Shown here piece by piece: positions 1 through 10,148 of a stretch of 34,163 nt of DNA. Both the position numbers and the translations under genes were made by a program. This stretch comes from Flavobacteriales bacterium. Lineage in GTDB: Bacteria > Bacteroidota > Bacteroidia > Flavobacteriales > Flavobacteriaceae. Under the pieces are notes generated by a model. That model made no database searches and had not been told where the DNA came from. It saw only the letters and a program-made list of their open reading frames with translations. How positions within the stretch are numbered: position 1 is the first letter of the stretch; each line of letters starts with the position of its first letter. The stretch spans positions 1 through 34,163 of the forward strand of contig JALSPZ010000203.1 in NCBI GenBank assembly GCA_026985675.1. The letters run 5' to 3'.

Positions 1-915
1 CAAATTAATTTGCTTGAATTTTGCTTGTACAAAAGGTTTTTCTTTGGATATTAAAAATGTAGAAAAGAAATGTTGCTTATAATCTACCCAATCCACATGG
101 TTGGCTTCATCTTCATCTTGGTCTTTCATAGGACTCAGCTCATCGGTTTCATCTTCATCAAATTCATATTTCAAAGTGGTAAATCTGTTTTCATAAGATA
201 CACCTTTTTCATGACGGTATGCTTTTAAATCCCAATGTAAGGGAATTGAATCATCGGAAATGGCATGTTCCAAATTTTTGGTTCGGATATTAAAATCAAA
301 CATATAATCATCCGACTTGAAAATATATTCATATTCCAAGTAAGAATCTTCTCCAGCATAAACTCGCATTATTACATGCGTTTGGTCTCCTTCTTTATTT
401 ACTTGCGGATGAAAATCCAAAATTTCGGTATTGATAAGTTTACCGTCTTTGGTTTGTAATTTTAAATTAAAATGTGCATTATCATTTTTAACAAGCATCA
501 AAGGTAACGAGTCGAAAGTCTTGTATTTTTTCAATTCAAAACTTTTAAAATATCCGCCTTTTTTGGAAATTACGGCTTTGAACAAATCATTTTCGTAAGT
601 AATATCTTTTGCCGGTTGCAAAGAATCCATTTTGAGATTATAAGAAAAGTCTCCTAAAACCGCTTGGGCTTGTTCTTCACCGGTATTTTCGATTTTTTGT
701 AAAGCGAGTTTAATAGAATCTTCCTTGACTTTTTGTAACGAATCTTTTTTACGTTGCTCTTTGACTGCCTCTTCTTTTAGTTTTCTCTGTTGTTCACAAC
801 TTCTCATCAACATCCAAGTGGACATGAAAAGCAAAAAATAAGTCAAGAAAAATCTAAAATTAAATTTTTGTTTGGTTTGCGTATTTTGTGGTGTATTTTT
901 TCTTTGTTTTGCCAT
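1..915 (-). CDS. yidC: Membrane protein insertase YidC (N-terminal part, cut by window edge)
   Basis: YidC inserts and folds proteins in the inner membrane, alone or with SecYEG. The visible 305 codons start MAKQRKNTPQ, followed by a basic N-terminus and one transmembrane helix (about residues 20-37). A charged K/E-rich stretch and a beta-rich periplasmic domain follow, as expected for the P1 domain of Gram-negative YidC. The catalytic five-helix part lies beyond the left edge. The ATG is 2 bp after the TGA stop of pyrG, so the two genes are almost certainly co-transcribed; pyrG-yidC is a common pair in Flavobacteriia. The frame is open to position 1 with no stop, so the gene is truncated by the window and not broken. 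Confidence 0.9.
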   Translation of the reverse strand, partial: MAKQRKNTPQNTQTKQKFNFRFFLTYFLLFMSTWMLMRSCEQQRKLKEEAVKEQRKKDSLQKVKEDSIKLALQKIENTGEEQAQAVLGDFSYNLKMDSLQPAKDITYENDLFKAVISKKGGYFKSFELKKYKTFDSLPLMLVKNDNAHFNLKLQTKDGKLINTEILDFHPQVNKEGDQTHVIMRVYAGEDSYLEYEYIFKSDDYMFDFNIRTKNLEHAISDDSIPLHWDLKAYRHEKGVSYENRFTTLKYEFDEDETDELSPMKDQDEDEANHVDWVDYKQHFFSTFLISKEKPFVQAKFKQINL

Positions 916-917
916 TT

Positions 918-2579
<1,662 letters not shown>

Positions 2580-2661
2580 TTAGGAAAGTATTAAGCCGGT
2601 ATATTCAAACCATAAATTCAAATGAAATGAAAATTATTTTAATGTATCTTATCAAATACAT

Positions 2662-2694
2662 AAAAAAAGGCATCCGAAATTACGGACACCTTTT
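2662..2694 (-). terminator. Rho-independent terminator after tsf
   Basis: Read on the minus strand, a 12-bp stem (2694-2683 with 2676-2665, loop 2682-2677) is followed by seven U residues. Two inner pairs are G-U wobbles in the minus-strand RNA but A-C mismatches in a plus-strand RNA. The hairpin is therefore well formed only in the direction of tsf transcription. Confidence 0.8.
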
Positions 2695-2718
2695 AAAAAA
2701 AATTGAACTTTAAAAAAA

Positions 2719-3543
2719 TTAACCCAATGCAACTCTTGCAAATCCGGTTACTTTTAAATCCGGATTTTTAGATTTTACATAGTCGGCAACAGATGTTTTA
2801 TTGTCTTTGATAAACATTTGATTGACCAAGGTATTTTCTTTAAAGAATTTTTTCAATTTACCTTGTGCAATTTTATCCAACATTTGTTCGGGTTTTCCTT
2901 CGTTTCGCAATTGTTCTTTGGCTATTTCGATCTCTTTTTCGATAACTTCGGTAGGAACACCTTTTTCGTCCAAAGCAACGGGATTCATAGCTGCCACTTG
3001 CATAGCCACATCGTGTGCAACTTCTTCTACACCTTCAACGGCATCGGAAAGTCCTACCAAGGTAGCAATTTTATTGTTCGCATGAACATAAGAACCAATA
3101 TATCCGGCTTCCAATGCTTTGAAATCACCTATTTCGATTTTTTCACCGATAACTCCTGTTTGCTCAATGATTTTATCAGCAACTGTTCCGTTTTCAAAAG
3201 GTGCAGCCATAAAATCATCTTTGGTAGAATAGTTAATGGCAACTTCTCCTAATTTTTTTGCCAAATCAACAAAATCTTGATTTTTAGCTACAAAGTCGGT
3301 TTCACAGTTAAGTGTAAAAACCACTCCTCTTTTCTTATCATCTGTTATTACTGCAACTGCAACACCTTCCGTAGATTCACGGTCGGCACGTTTGGCAGCA
3401 ACTTTTTGTCCTTTTTTACGAAGAATTTCTACTGCTTTTTCGAAATCGCCTTCTGCTTCGACCAATGCTTTTTTACAATCCATCATTCCGGCACCGGTCA
3501 TTTTTCTTAATTTATTTACTTCTGCAGCTGTTATTTTTGCCAT
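2719..3543 (-). CDS. tsf: Elongation factor Ts
   Basis: EF-Ts is the nucleotide exchange factor that recycles EF-Tu from GDP to GTP form during translation. The 274-residue protein opens with a UBA-like domain (ITAAEVNKLRKMTGAGMMDC) and has the family signature CETDFVAKN that contacts EF-Tu. Two core subdomains follow. The length is normal for Bacteroidota. It is the last gene of the ribosomal block, 26 bp after rpsB, and is followed by a clear terminator. The rpsB-tsf order is conserved through most bacteria. Confidence 0.97.
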   Translation of the reverse strand: MAKITAAEVNKLRKMTGAGMMDCKKALVEAEGDFEKAVEILRKKGQKVAAKRADRESTEGVAVAVITDDKKRGVVFTLNCETDFVAKNQDFVDLAKKLGEVAINYSTKDDFMAAPFENGTVADKIIEQTGVIGEKIEIGDFKALEAGYIGSYVHANNKIATLVGLSDAVEGVEEVAHDVAMQVAAMNPVALDEKGVPTEVIEKEIEIAKEQLRNEGKPEQMLDKIAQGKLKKFFKENTLVNQMFIKDNKTSVADYVKSKNPDLKVTGFARVALG

Positions 3544-3569
3544 AGTTTTTTATTTATAATATTATGTAA

Positions 3570-4409
3570 TTAATCTTCTTTTTTATCCTCTTTAACTTCT
3601 TTTGTATCGGATTCTTCCGGTTTTTCTTCTTTTTTATCTTCTACTTTGGCGTCTTGCTCGGCTTTTTCTTTCATCATTTTAGCAGCTTCTTTTTCTGCTT
3701 TTGCTCTTTCTTTTTCTTGTTTTCTGATATCCAAACCTTCGGCAATGGCATCAGTCAAATAAGACAACACCAATTCGATGGATTTGGAAGCATCGTCGTT
3801 TGCCGGAATAGGGAAAGTTACTTTTCTTGGATCCGTATTGGTATCTACTAATGCAAATACCGGAATACCTAATTTGTTTGCTTCGGCTACCGCCACGTGT
3901 TCTTTGTTGATATCAACCACGATAAGTGCAGCAGGCAAACGTGTCATATCTACGATTGATCCTAAGTTTTTTTCGAGTTTTGCTCTTAGACGATCGGTTT
4001 GTAATCTTTCTTTTTTGGAAAGGGTTTCAAAAGTTCCGTCTTTTTTCATTTTATCGATAGCCGCCATTTTTTTTATCGCTTTACGAATGGTAACAAAATT
4101 GGTGAGCATTCCACCGGGCCATCTTTCTGCGATATAAGGCATTTTTACTTTTTGTGCTTGGTCGGCAATGATACCTTTTGCTTGTTTTTTGGTAGAAACA
4201 TATAAAATTTTTCTACCGGCCGAAGCTATTTGTTTCAAAGCTTTTTGTGCTTCTTCAATTTTAGCAGCGGTTTTATATAAATTGATGATGTGAATACCAT
4301 TTTTTTTACCATAAATATATGGTGCCATATTAGGATTCCACTTTTTGGTTAAATGTCCAAAGTGAGCTCCTGATTCTAATAGGTCTTTGATTTCTACTTT
4401 TTTTGCCAT
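3570..4409 (-). CDS. rpsB: 30S ribosomal protein S2
   Basis: S2 is a late-assembling protein of the small subunit that binds near the head-body junction. The protein begins with VEIKDLLESGAHFGHLTKKWNP and contains AERWPGGMLTNF and ALVDTNTDP, all typical of S2. The core ends near residue 226. The last 50 or so residues are a low-complexity, alternately charged tail rich in K, E, D and A, giving 279 residues against about 240 in E. coli. Such tails are common in Bacteroidota S2. A 116-bp leader separates it from rpsI and contains an inverted repeat (4443-4478). Confidence 0.97.
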   Translation of the reverse strand: MAKKVEIKDLLESGAHFGHLTKKWNPNMAPYIYGKKNGIHIINLYKTAAKIEEAQKALKQIASAGRKILYVSTKKQAKGIIADQAQKVKMPYIAERWPGGMLTNFVTIRKAIKKMAAIDKMKKDGTFETLSKKERLQTDRLRAKLEKNLGSIVDMTRLPAALIVVDINKEHVAVAEANKLGIPVFALVDTNTDPRKVTFPIPANDDASKSIELVLSYLTDAIAEGLDIRKQEKERAKAEKEAAKMMKEKAEQDAKVEDKKEEKPEESDTKEVKEDKKED

Positions 4410-4442
4410 TTTTTTAATTTTAGTTTACGTTCCTTATGAAAT

Positions 4443-4478
4443 TAGCAATGTACCATTTGGGGATACATTTGGATGCTA
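4443..4478 (-). promoter_or_regulatory. Candidate rpsB leader hairpin
   Basis: In the rpsI-rpsB spacer a nested inverted repeat can form on the minus-strand RNA. The inner stem AATGTA/TACATT (4469-4464 with 4452-4447) has an 11-nt loop, and the outer stem TAGC/GCTA (4478-4475 with 4446-4443) is set off by a 5-nt bulge. The bulged shape and its place about 34 nt before the rpsB start would suit autoregulation by S2. The stem is short, and without an alignment it could be chance. Confidence 0.3.
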
Positions 4479-4525
4479 AACTAAACTTTCAGTTAAGAAC
4501 AAGTTTGTAATAATTGATTAATAAA

Positions 4526-4912
4526 TTAACGTTTAGAGAATTGGAATTTCTTACGAGCTTTGGGCTGACCGTATTTTTTACGTTCTACCATTCTAGGGTC
4601 TCGTGTCAATAACTTGTCTTTTTTCAAAACAGGTTTAAATTCCGGATTTACTTCTACCAAAGCACGAGCGATACCTAATTTTAACGCATCGGCTTGTCCT
4701 GTTACACCTCCTCCTTTAATTGTAGCGGTTACATCAAATTTTCCCAATGTATCCGTAACATTAAAAGGTTCAACAACTGCTTTTTGATGAGCAGGAATAG
4801 TAAAATATTCTGTAAATTCTTTTCCGTTTACCGTTATTTTACCGGTTCCTTCATTCAAAAATACTCTTGCAACAGATGTCTTTCTTCTTCCTATTGTATG
4901 AATTGTATCCAT
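4526..4912 (-). CDS. rpsI: 30S ribosomal protein S9
   Basis: S9 sits in the head of the 30S subunit, and its C-terminal tail reaches the P-site tRNA. The 128-residue protein begins DTIHTIGRRKTSVARVF and ends in the basic GQPKARKKFQFSKR, matching the usual ending with a terminal arginine. The central GGGVTGQADALKLGIARAL is also diagnostic. Its ATG overlaps the stop of rplM by one base (TAATG), which implies translational coupling within the rplM-rpsI pair. Confidence 0.97.
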   Translation of the reverse strand: MDTIHTIGRRKTSVARVFLNEGTGKITVNGKEFTEYFTIPAHQKAVVEPFNVTDTLGKFDVTATIKGGGVTGQADALKLGIARALVEVNPEFKPVLKKDKLLTRDPRMVERKKYGQPKARKKFQFSKR

Positions 4913-5367
4913 TATTTAAATTTGTTTAAATCGATTTTTTTAGGTTTTTGTGCTTCTTGTTTGTGTTCAGCACCTGCATAAACATATAGATTTTTATAAA
5001 TCTTTCTGCCCAATTTATTTTTAGGCAACATTCCCTTAACAGCGATTTCAATCATACGGATAGGATTTTTTTTCATTAAATCCGTTGCTGTCATTTCTCT
5101 TCGTCCTCCGGGGTATCCGGTGTGTCTTACATAAACCTTATCCGACCATTTGTTTCCACTCAATTTGATTTTATCGGCATTGATTACTACAACATAATCA
5201 CCACCATCTACATGAGGGGTAAAGTAAGGTTTGTGTTTTCCTCTGAGCAATTTGGCAACTTTTGAAGCCAAACGCCCTAACGTCTGTCCTTCTGCATCAA
5301 CAAGAACCCATTCTTTATTTACGGTTTTGTCATTTGCAGAAACTGTTTTGTAACTTAATGTATTCAC
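4912..5367 (-). CDS. rplM: 50S ribosomal protein L13
   Basis: L13 is an early assembly protein of the large subunit that binds 23S rRNA. The sequence has [18 protein letters not shown], the RHTGYPGG motif and GMLPKNKLG, all characteristic. There is no ATG at the N-terminus. A GTG at 5367 gives [12 protein letters not shown], the usual start of Flavobacteriia L13, and 151 residues. A TTG three codons upstream (5376) is possible but less likely. It is the first gene of the block and follows a well-formed promoter at 5412-5443. Confidence 0.95.
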   Translation of the reverse strand: MNTLSYKTVSANDKTVNKEWVLVDAEGQTLGRLASKVAKLLRGKHKPYFTPHVDGGDYVVVINADKIKLSGNKWSDKVYVRHTGYPGGRREMTATDLMKKNPIRMIEIAVKGMLPKNKLGRKIYKNLYVYAGAEHKQEAQKPKKIDLNKFK

Positions 5368-5411
5368 TCTCTTCAATTTTAATTAATAAAATTCGCTTCT
5401 AAAACGGTTTG

Positions 5412-5443
5412 CAAAGATATAAAATATATTTGTAAATCACAAA
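5412..5443 (-). promoter_or_regulatory. Promoter of the rplM-rpsI-rpsB-tsf operon
   Basis: On the minus strand TTTG (5443-5440), a 20-bp spacer and TATCTTTG (5419-5412) give a full match to the Bacteroidota -33/-7 consensus. It leaves a leader of about 40 nt before the rplM start. Confidence 0.75.
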
Positions 5444-5524
5444 AGATGTTTCAAAGGAAGTTATTAACAATTGCCTGTGAAAAAACAAAGTAAAACATTA
5501 CTTCAAATTAAGTTATAATATTTC

Positions 5525-5980
5525 TTATAAAATTTTCTTTTGAATACCTTTTAATGATAAATAGGCTCCTGTTTTTTTTACCTCGTCGGCAAAATCTTTT
5601 ATGGTCTGTTCTTTAAATTTTTTTAATAATGCTTCTTTAAAAGGTAAAACTATAAAATGCACAGGACATGGATTTTCATCACTACATTGAGGAAGTCCCA
5701 AGAAACAACCGTCAAAAATATCTTCGTTTTCAATAATTTCTAATATATCACAGATATTTTTCTTTAAATTTTCAGAACTTGTATAAAAACCGCCATTAGG
5801 ACCTTTTATTGAAGAAATTACTTTGTTTTTTGCAAGTTTTTGTAAAAGTTTTGCTATAAACGGACGTGGAATTTCCAATTCTTCCGCAATAAACTTTGCA
5901 CCGAATTTATTATTTCGGGAACTATTTTCGGCCAAATATAAGACCGCCCTGATAGCATATTTTGAAGCATTGGATAGCAT
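5525..5980 (-). CDS. Rrf2-family transcriptional regulator with Fe-S type cysteines
   Basis: Rrf2 proteins are small winged-helix regulators; members such as IscR and NsrR bind an Fe-S cluster and sense iron-sulfur status, nitric oxide or redox state. The N-terminus MLSNASKYAIRAVLYLAE and the wing GPNGGFYTSS are typical. Three cysteines lie at 92, 99 and 105 (C-x6-C-x5-C), close to the C-x5-C-x5-C ligand pattern of IscR. The 151-residue length is normal. The gene is 72 bp downstream of dgt on the same strand, in a cluster with oxyR. There is no isc/suf operon beside it, so its targets cannot be told from context. The exact subfamily is uncertain. Confidence 0.85.
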   Translation of the reverse strand: MLSNASKYAIRAVLYLAENSSRNNKFGAKFIAEELEIPRPFIAKLLQKLAKNKVISSIKGPNGGFYTSSENLKKNICDILEIIENEDIFDGCFLGLPQCSDENPCPVHFIVLPFKEALLKKFKEQTIKDFADEVKKTGAYLSLKGIQKKIL

Positions 5981-6052
5981 AGTTTAAATTTTAATGTAAA
6001 TATAATAAATAAAAATAATAAAATTTATAAATATATAAACCATTAATAATCA

Positions 6053-7399
6053 TTAATAATCAGGCAATGAAATTCCATTCAAATTCTTAAATAATTCTAC
6101 CGCTTGTCTATCGGTCATATTACTAACAAACATCGTTATGTTTAGTATTTTTTCATAATCATTCTTACCTGAACAATATTCTTCGGGGAGCAACTTAAAC
6201 AGTTGTTTATGATCTTTGGGCGCTATTACAGCTTGAATAAAATGATGTAATAAATTAGGAATAACTTTTTGTCCGGTTACTTCAATTTTTAACACCGGAT
6301 TAGATTGATAAATATTTTCCACACTATATCCGATAATATCATCTAAGACTTTTGATTTTTCTTCGTCCAGCAAATCCAACAACGGCACATCCAAATCACC
6401 CGACAAAAACTCTCGTTCCCTTTCAATAAAAATTTCCGAAGCATCTTTTACCAATTGATTTATTGCCAAACTTCTCAGATAATTAACTTTTTCTCTCTCG
6501 CTATAAATATCACGATAGCGCATATAATTTTCTCCATCCCAATCAATTATCGATTGAAAAAGTTCTTCCAACAATTTAAAAGGAACAAAATTCATATGAT
6601 ATCCATCTTCAAAATCTATGATATGATAACAGATATCATCGGCTGCTTCCACTAAAAAAGTTAAAGGAAATCTTTTCCAAGCTTTACCTTCATTTGTGTG
6701 TTGAGGCAATAAATTCAAGGCTTGGGCTATATGTTTTTCAAAAACCCCAATTTCACTTTGATAAATACCGAATTTTTTTAAACTGGCTTTTTTTTCTTTT
6801 TTTCTTTGAGGCAAAGATTCTTTCGGGTATTTTACAAAAGTGGCATAGGTTCCCAAGGTCAGACGTAATCCTCCCGGAAAATTTGAAATTACATCCGGAG
6901 TATTGGCTATCAACCTAAAACCGGAAGCATTTCCTTCAAAATTCTGTAAATCCGCTTTTTGTTTTTCGGTTAGATTACTAATGTATTTTCGGGCTTTATC
7001 CGACTTAAAATATGAACCGATGGAATCTTCTCCCGAATGTCCGAAAGGAGGATTACCAATATCGTGAGTCAGACAAGCCGCCGATACCAAATGACCGAAA
7101 TCTGTTGCATAAATTTTTATTTTTTTTTCAATTTCAGGATACTTCTCAACTATTGCCTTTCCTACTATATTTCCCAAAGAACGTCCTACGGATGCAGTTT
7201 CCAAACTATGTGTCAATCTGTTACGAACATAATCCGATTTGGGAAACGGCAATACTTGTGTTTTGTTTTGCAAACGTCTGAAAGCGGAAGAAAAAACAAT
7301 CCTATCATAATCTTTTTGAAATTCGGAACGACTATCTTCATTTTTATTATTTCCGTATAATCGTTGCTTTGCATTAAAAAAATAATCTGTCCAATTCAT
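6053..7399 (-). CDS. dgt: Deoxyguanosinetriphosphate triphosphohydrolase (dNTPase)
   Basis: These HD-domain enzymes cleave dNTPs to deoxynucleosides and triphosphate, which controls the dNTP pool. The metal-binding HD set is visible: H in RLTHSLETASVGRSLG, HD in LTHDIGNPPFGHSGE and the distal D in EAADDICYHIIDFEDG. The N-terminal RSEFQKDYDRIVFSSAFRRL is also characteristic. At 448 residues it has the usual length of Bacteroidota dGTPases. Its ATG directly follows the TAA of oxyR with no spacer, so translation is probably coupled and its expression depends on the oxyR promoter. Confidence 0.93.
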   Translation of the reverse strand: MNWTDYFFNAKQRLYGNNKNEDSRSEFQKDYDRIVFSSAFRRLQNKTQVLPFPKSDYVRNRLTHSLETASVGRSLGNIVGKAIVEKYPEIEKKIKIYATDFGHLVSAACLTHDIGNPPFGHSGEDSIGSYFKSDKARKYISNLTEKQKADLQNFEGNASGFRLIANTPDVISNFPGGLRLTLGTYATFVKYPKESLPQRKKEKKASLKKFGIYQSEIGVFEKHIAQALNLLPQHTNEGKAWKRFPLTFLVEAADDICYHIIDFEDGYHMNFVPFKLLEELFQSIIDWDGENYMRYRDIYSEREKVNYLRSLAINQLVKDASEIFIEREREFLSGDLDVPLLDLLDEEKSKVLDDIIGYSVENIYQSNPVLKIEVTGQKVIPNLLHHFIQAVIAPKDHKQLFKLLPEEYCSGKNDYEKILNITMFVSNMTDRQAVELFKNLNGISLPDY

Positions 7400-8347
7400 T
7401 TATCTGATGGGTTTGGGAGGTAACGGACTGATAATTCTCACATCGTAAAACTCGATTGCTCCTTTTACTATTCCTTTAATAGTTTTAAACAAAGCATCAG
7501 TAATATTCTTTTTAAAAATATCTTTGGAATGTATTAAACTAACTTCCCTTGCTGGTTCCGGTTTTTTAAAATTTCTCAAATATTTTTTATCCTCCGGACA
7601 AAGGTCTTCGGTTTGCAAATAAGGCAAAAGTGTCATTCCCATACCTTCCTTACTCAGTTTTACCAAAGTATCAAAATTACCGATATTCAGTTCAAACCTG
7701 TTTTTTTCTGTCGAAACCATTCGGCAAATATTCAAAATATTATCTCTAAAACAATGCCCTTCATCTAATAACAAGATATCTTTAACATCCAAATCCTGTT
7801 CATCCAAAACTTTTTTTTGGAACAACCGGTGATTTTCGGGTATAAAACCTACAAAAGGTTCATAATATAAAGGTCGTTCAATAATTTTACTCTCTTGCAA
7901 AGGTGTAGCTGCAATCCCAGCATCTATTTTCCCTTCATTTATTTCATCTATTATCTGCTGGGTAGTCAATTCAAAAATTTCCAGATTTACATCGGGATAT
8001 TTTTTTAAAAAGGTTTTCATAAACATGGGGAGTAAAGTAGGAACAACTGTCGGTATAATTCCCAATTTATAATCTCCCCCGATATATCCTTTTTCTTGTT
8101 GAACCAAATCATTTATACGGGCACTTTCATTAACAATGGTTTTGGCTTGATCAATTATTTTTTGACCTACTTCGGTAATTTGAATGGGTTTTTTGTTTCT
8201 GTCAAAAATAATGACGCCTAATTCTTCTTCAAGTTTTTGCACTTGCATACTCAAAGTAGGTTGGGTAACATGGCATTCTTGTGATGCTTTGGTAAAATTC
8301 AAATGTTTGGCTACTGCCAACAGATATTTTAATTGTGCTATGGTCAT
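7400..8347 (-). CDS. oxyR: Hydrogen peroxide sensor OxyR (LysR family)
   Basis: OxyR is a LysR-type regulator activated when peroxide drives a disulfide between two cysteines; it then induces catalase, peroxiredoxin and related genes. The N-terminal helix-turn-helix (MTIAQLKYLLAVAKHLNFTK, with QPTLSMQVQKLEEELG) is clear. The sensor segment GHCFRDNILNIC places the two cysteines at residues 199 and 208, the same numbers and spacing as the disulfide pair in E. coli OxyR. This makes the assignment much firmer than a general LysR call. It heads a pair with dgt and lies divergent from prs. Confidence 0.93.
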   Translation of the reverse strand: MTIAQLKYLLAVAKHLNFTKASQECHVTQPTLSMQVQKLEEELGVIIFDRNKKPIQITEVGQKIIDQAKTIVNESARINDLVQQEKGYIGGDYKLGIIPTVVPTLLPMFMKTFLKKYPDVNLEIFELTTQQIIDEINEGKIDAGIAATPLQESKIIERPLYYEPFVGFIPENHRLFQKKVLDEQDLDVKDILLLDEGHCFRDNILNICRMVSTEKNRFELNIGNFDTLVKLSKEGMGMTLLPYLQTEDLCPEDKKYLRNFKKPEPAREVSLIHSKDIFKKNITDALFKTIKGIVKGAIEFYDVRIISPLPPKPIR

Positions 8348-8366
8348 ATCAAAATATTTTGCACTA

Positions 8367-8374
8367 CAAAGTTA
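8367..8374 (-). promoter_or_regulatory. -7 element of oxyR-dgt
   Basis: TAACTTTG on the minus strand, 19 bp upstream of the oxyR ATG, matches TAnnTTTG. No good -33 TTTG is seen at normal spacing. Confidence 0.5.
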
Positions 8375-8450
8375 TAAATAAATTTTATAGTAGGATATGC
8401 ATCATTTATACTTTTTAAAAATTATCAATGAATTTGTCCGCTTTATTTTG

Positions 8451-8458
8451 TATTTTTG
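8451..8458 (+). promoter_or_regulatory. -7 element of prs-rplY
   Basis: TATTTTTG lies 20 bp before the prs ATG and matches TAnnTTTG. A TTTG at 8433-8436 is only 14 bp upstream, shorter than usual for the -33 element. Confidence 0.5.
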
Positions 8459-8478
8459 TATAACAAAAAAAAGTTTTC

Positions 8479-9420
8479 ATGGCTAAAAAATTTGAAGAAG
8501 CCAAAATCTTCTCTACTTCCACCAGTAAAGAACTTGCTAAAAAAATTGCAAAAGCTTATGGTATCCCGTTAGGAAAAATGGAATTACAAAGATTCAAAGA
8601 TGGAGAATTTAAACCTTCTTTTCAAGAATCTATTCGAGGAAAAAGAGTTTTTTTAATTGGATCCACTTTTTCTCCTTCGGATAATTTAATGGAATTGCTA
8701 CTTATGATTGACGCAGCCAAACGGGCTTCGGCTTTATATATCAATGCGGTTATACCCTATTTTGGTTGGGCTAGACAAGAACGAAAAGATGAACCCCGAG
8801 TTCCTATTGCCGCCAAACTGGTAGCCAATATGTTGGAAGCTGCAGGGGCGTCAAGAGTAATTACTATGGATTTGCATGCTGATCCCATTCAAGGATTTTT
8901 TGAAATTCCGGTTGATCATTTGTATTCCAGCACTATTTTTGTGCCTTATATACAGAATCTCAATTTAGATAATTTAGTTATTGCATCTCCCGATATGGGA
9001 GGTTCCAAAAGAGCTTATGCTTATTCCAAATTTTTAAATAGTGATGTCGTAATTTGTTATAAGCAAAGAAAAAAAGCCAATATTATCGGTAAAATGGAAT
9101 TAATCGGAGATGTTAAAGGGAAAAATGTTGTGCTGGTTGATGATATTATTGATACGGGAGGAACTTTAATAAAGGCTACCGATTTAATGTTGGAAAAAGG
9201 TGCTAAAAGTGTAAGAGCCATAGCAACACATGCATTGCTTTCAAACAATGCACAAGAACGAATTGCAGGTTCCAAGTTAAAGGAATTAGTTGTTACGGAT
9301 ACAATTCCAAGAAAAATTTTGTCAAAAAAAATAAAAGTGCTAACTTGCGCCCCGTTATTTGCGGAGGTTATGCACAATGTTCATTCGCATAAATCCATAA
9401 GTGATAAATTTATAATGTAA
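8479..9420 (+). CDS. prs: Ribose-phosphate pyrophosphokinase
   Basis: This enzyme makes PRPP from ribose 5-phosphate and ATP, feeding purine, pyrimidine, NAD, histidine and tryptophan synthesis. The 313-residue class I protein has the ATP-loop region RQERKDEPRVPIAAKLVANM, the metal-binding MDLHADPIQGFF, and the PRPP-binding loop NVVLVDDIIDTGGTL. The length is normal. rplY follows 18 bp downstream and shares the terminator at 10053-10088. Confidence 0.96.
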   Translation: MAKKFEEAKIFSTSTSKELAKKIAKAYGIPLGKMELQRFKDGEFKPSFQESIRGKRVFLIGSTFSPSDNLMELLLMIDAAKRASALYINAVIPYFGWARQERKDEPRVPIAAKLVANMLEAAGASRVITMDLHADPIQGFFEIPVDHLYSSTIFVPYIQNLNLDNLVIASPDMGGSKRAYAYSKFLNSDVVICYKQRKKANIIGKMELIGDVKGKNVVLVDDIIDTGGTLIKATDLMLEKGAKSVRAIATHALLSNNAQERIAGSKLKELVVTDTIPRKILSKKIKVLTCAPLFAEVMHNVHSHKSISDKFIM

Positions 9421-9438
9421 ACATAAAAAAAAAAGAAA

Positions 9439-10032
9439 ATGAAATCATTAACAATTAAAGGCTCTAAAAGAGAAAGCGTGGGCAAATCAGCAACCAAAGC
9501 CCTACGTAATGCTGGAAGAGTCCCTTGCGTTTTATACGGAGGTGACGAACCCTTGCATTTTTCAGCTGACGAACGTGAATTTAAAAAATTGGTTTACACT
9601 CCGGAAACGCATACGGTAGTGATTGAATTGGAAGATGGAAGCAAACACGAAGCAATTATGCAGGACATTCAGTTTCATCCGGTTACGGATAGAATTTTAC
9701 ATGTAGATTTCTTCCGTTTATTCCCTGATAAAGAAGTAAGCGTTAGTGTTCCCGTAAAAACCGAAGGTGTTGCTCCCGGAATTATCAAAGGGGGAACATT
9801 AAGTATGATAGTAAAAAAATTAAAAGTAAGAGCTATACCCGCTAACCTACCTGACGCAGTTGTTGTAGATATTTCCAAGTTGGATATAGGCGATAAAGTT
9901 TATGTATCGGAGTTGAGAAATGATCAATACAAATTATTGCATCCTGACAATGTTGTTGTAGTGCAAGTGAAGATGTCCAGAGCAGCAATGAAAGCAAAAC
10001 AAGATGCTTTGAAAGCAGCCAAAGAAGCTTAA
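9439..10032 (+). CDS. rplY: 50S ribosomal protein L25 (Ctc form)
   Basis: L25 binds 5S rRNA. This is the long form with an N-terminal 5S-binding domain ([20 protein letters not shown] with PCVLYGG) and a C-terminal beta domain (about residues 95-185), called Ctc or TL5 in other bacteria. The 197 residues end in an A/K-rich tail. The gene is 18 bp after prs, a pairing seen in many bacteria, and is followed by a strong terminator. Confidence 0.95.
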   Translation: MKSLTIKGSKRESVGKSATKALRNAGRVPCVLYGGDEPLHFSADEREFKKLVYTPETHTVVIELEDGSKHEAIMQDIQFHPVTDRILHVDFFRLFPDKEVSVSVPVKTEGVAPGIIKGGTLSMIVKKLKVRAIPANLPDAVVVDISKLDIGDKVYVSELRNDQYKLLHPDNVVVVQVKMSRAAMKAKQDALKAAKEA

Positions 10033-10052
10033 TCAGGATTTTAGATAAAATT

Positions 10053-10088
10053 AAAGACTGCCTTATATATTCTGGCAGTCTTTTTTTA
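10053..10088 (+). terminator. Terminator after prs-rplY
   Basis: A perfect 10-bp stem AAAGACTGCC/GGCAGTCTTT (10053-10062 with 10074-10083, 11-nt loop) is followed by a run of T. Confidence 0.88.
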
Positions 10089-10148
10089 TTAAATAGTTTT
10101 CATTTCAAAAAAGCTTTGTAACTTTACACAGTTAAATGTATCACCTAA

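Noticed and set aside
6041-6060. Direct repeat of CATTAATAAT at the end of dgt
   Set aside because: Two copies in very AT-rich sequence; probably chance, with no further structure.
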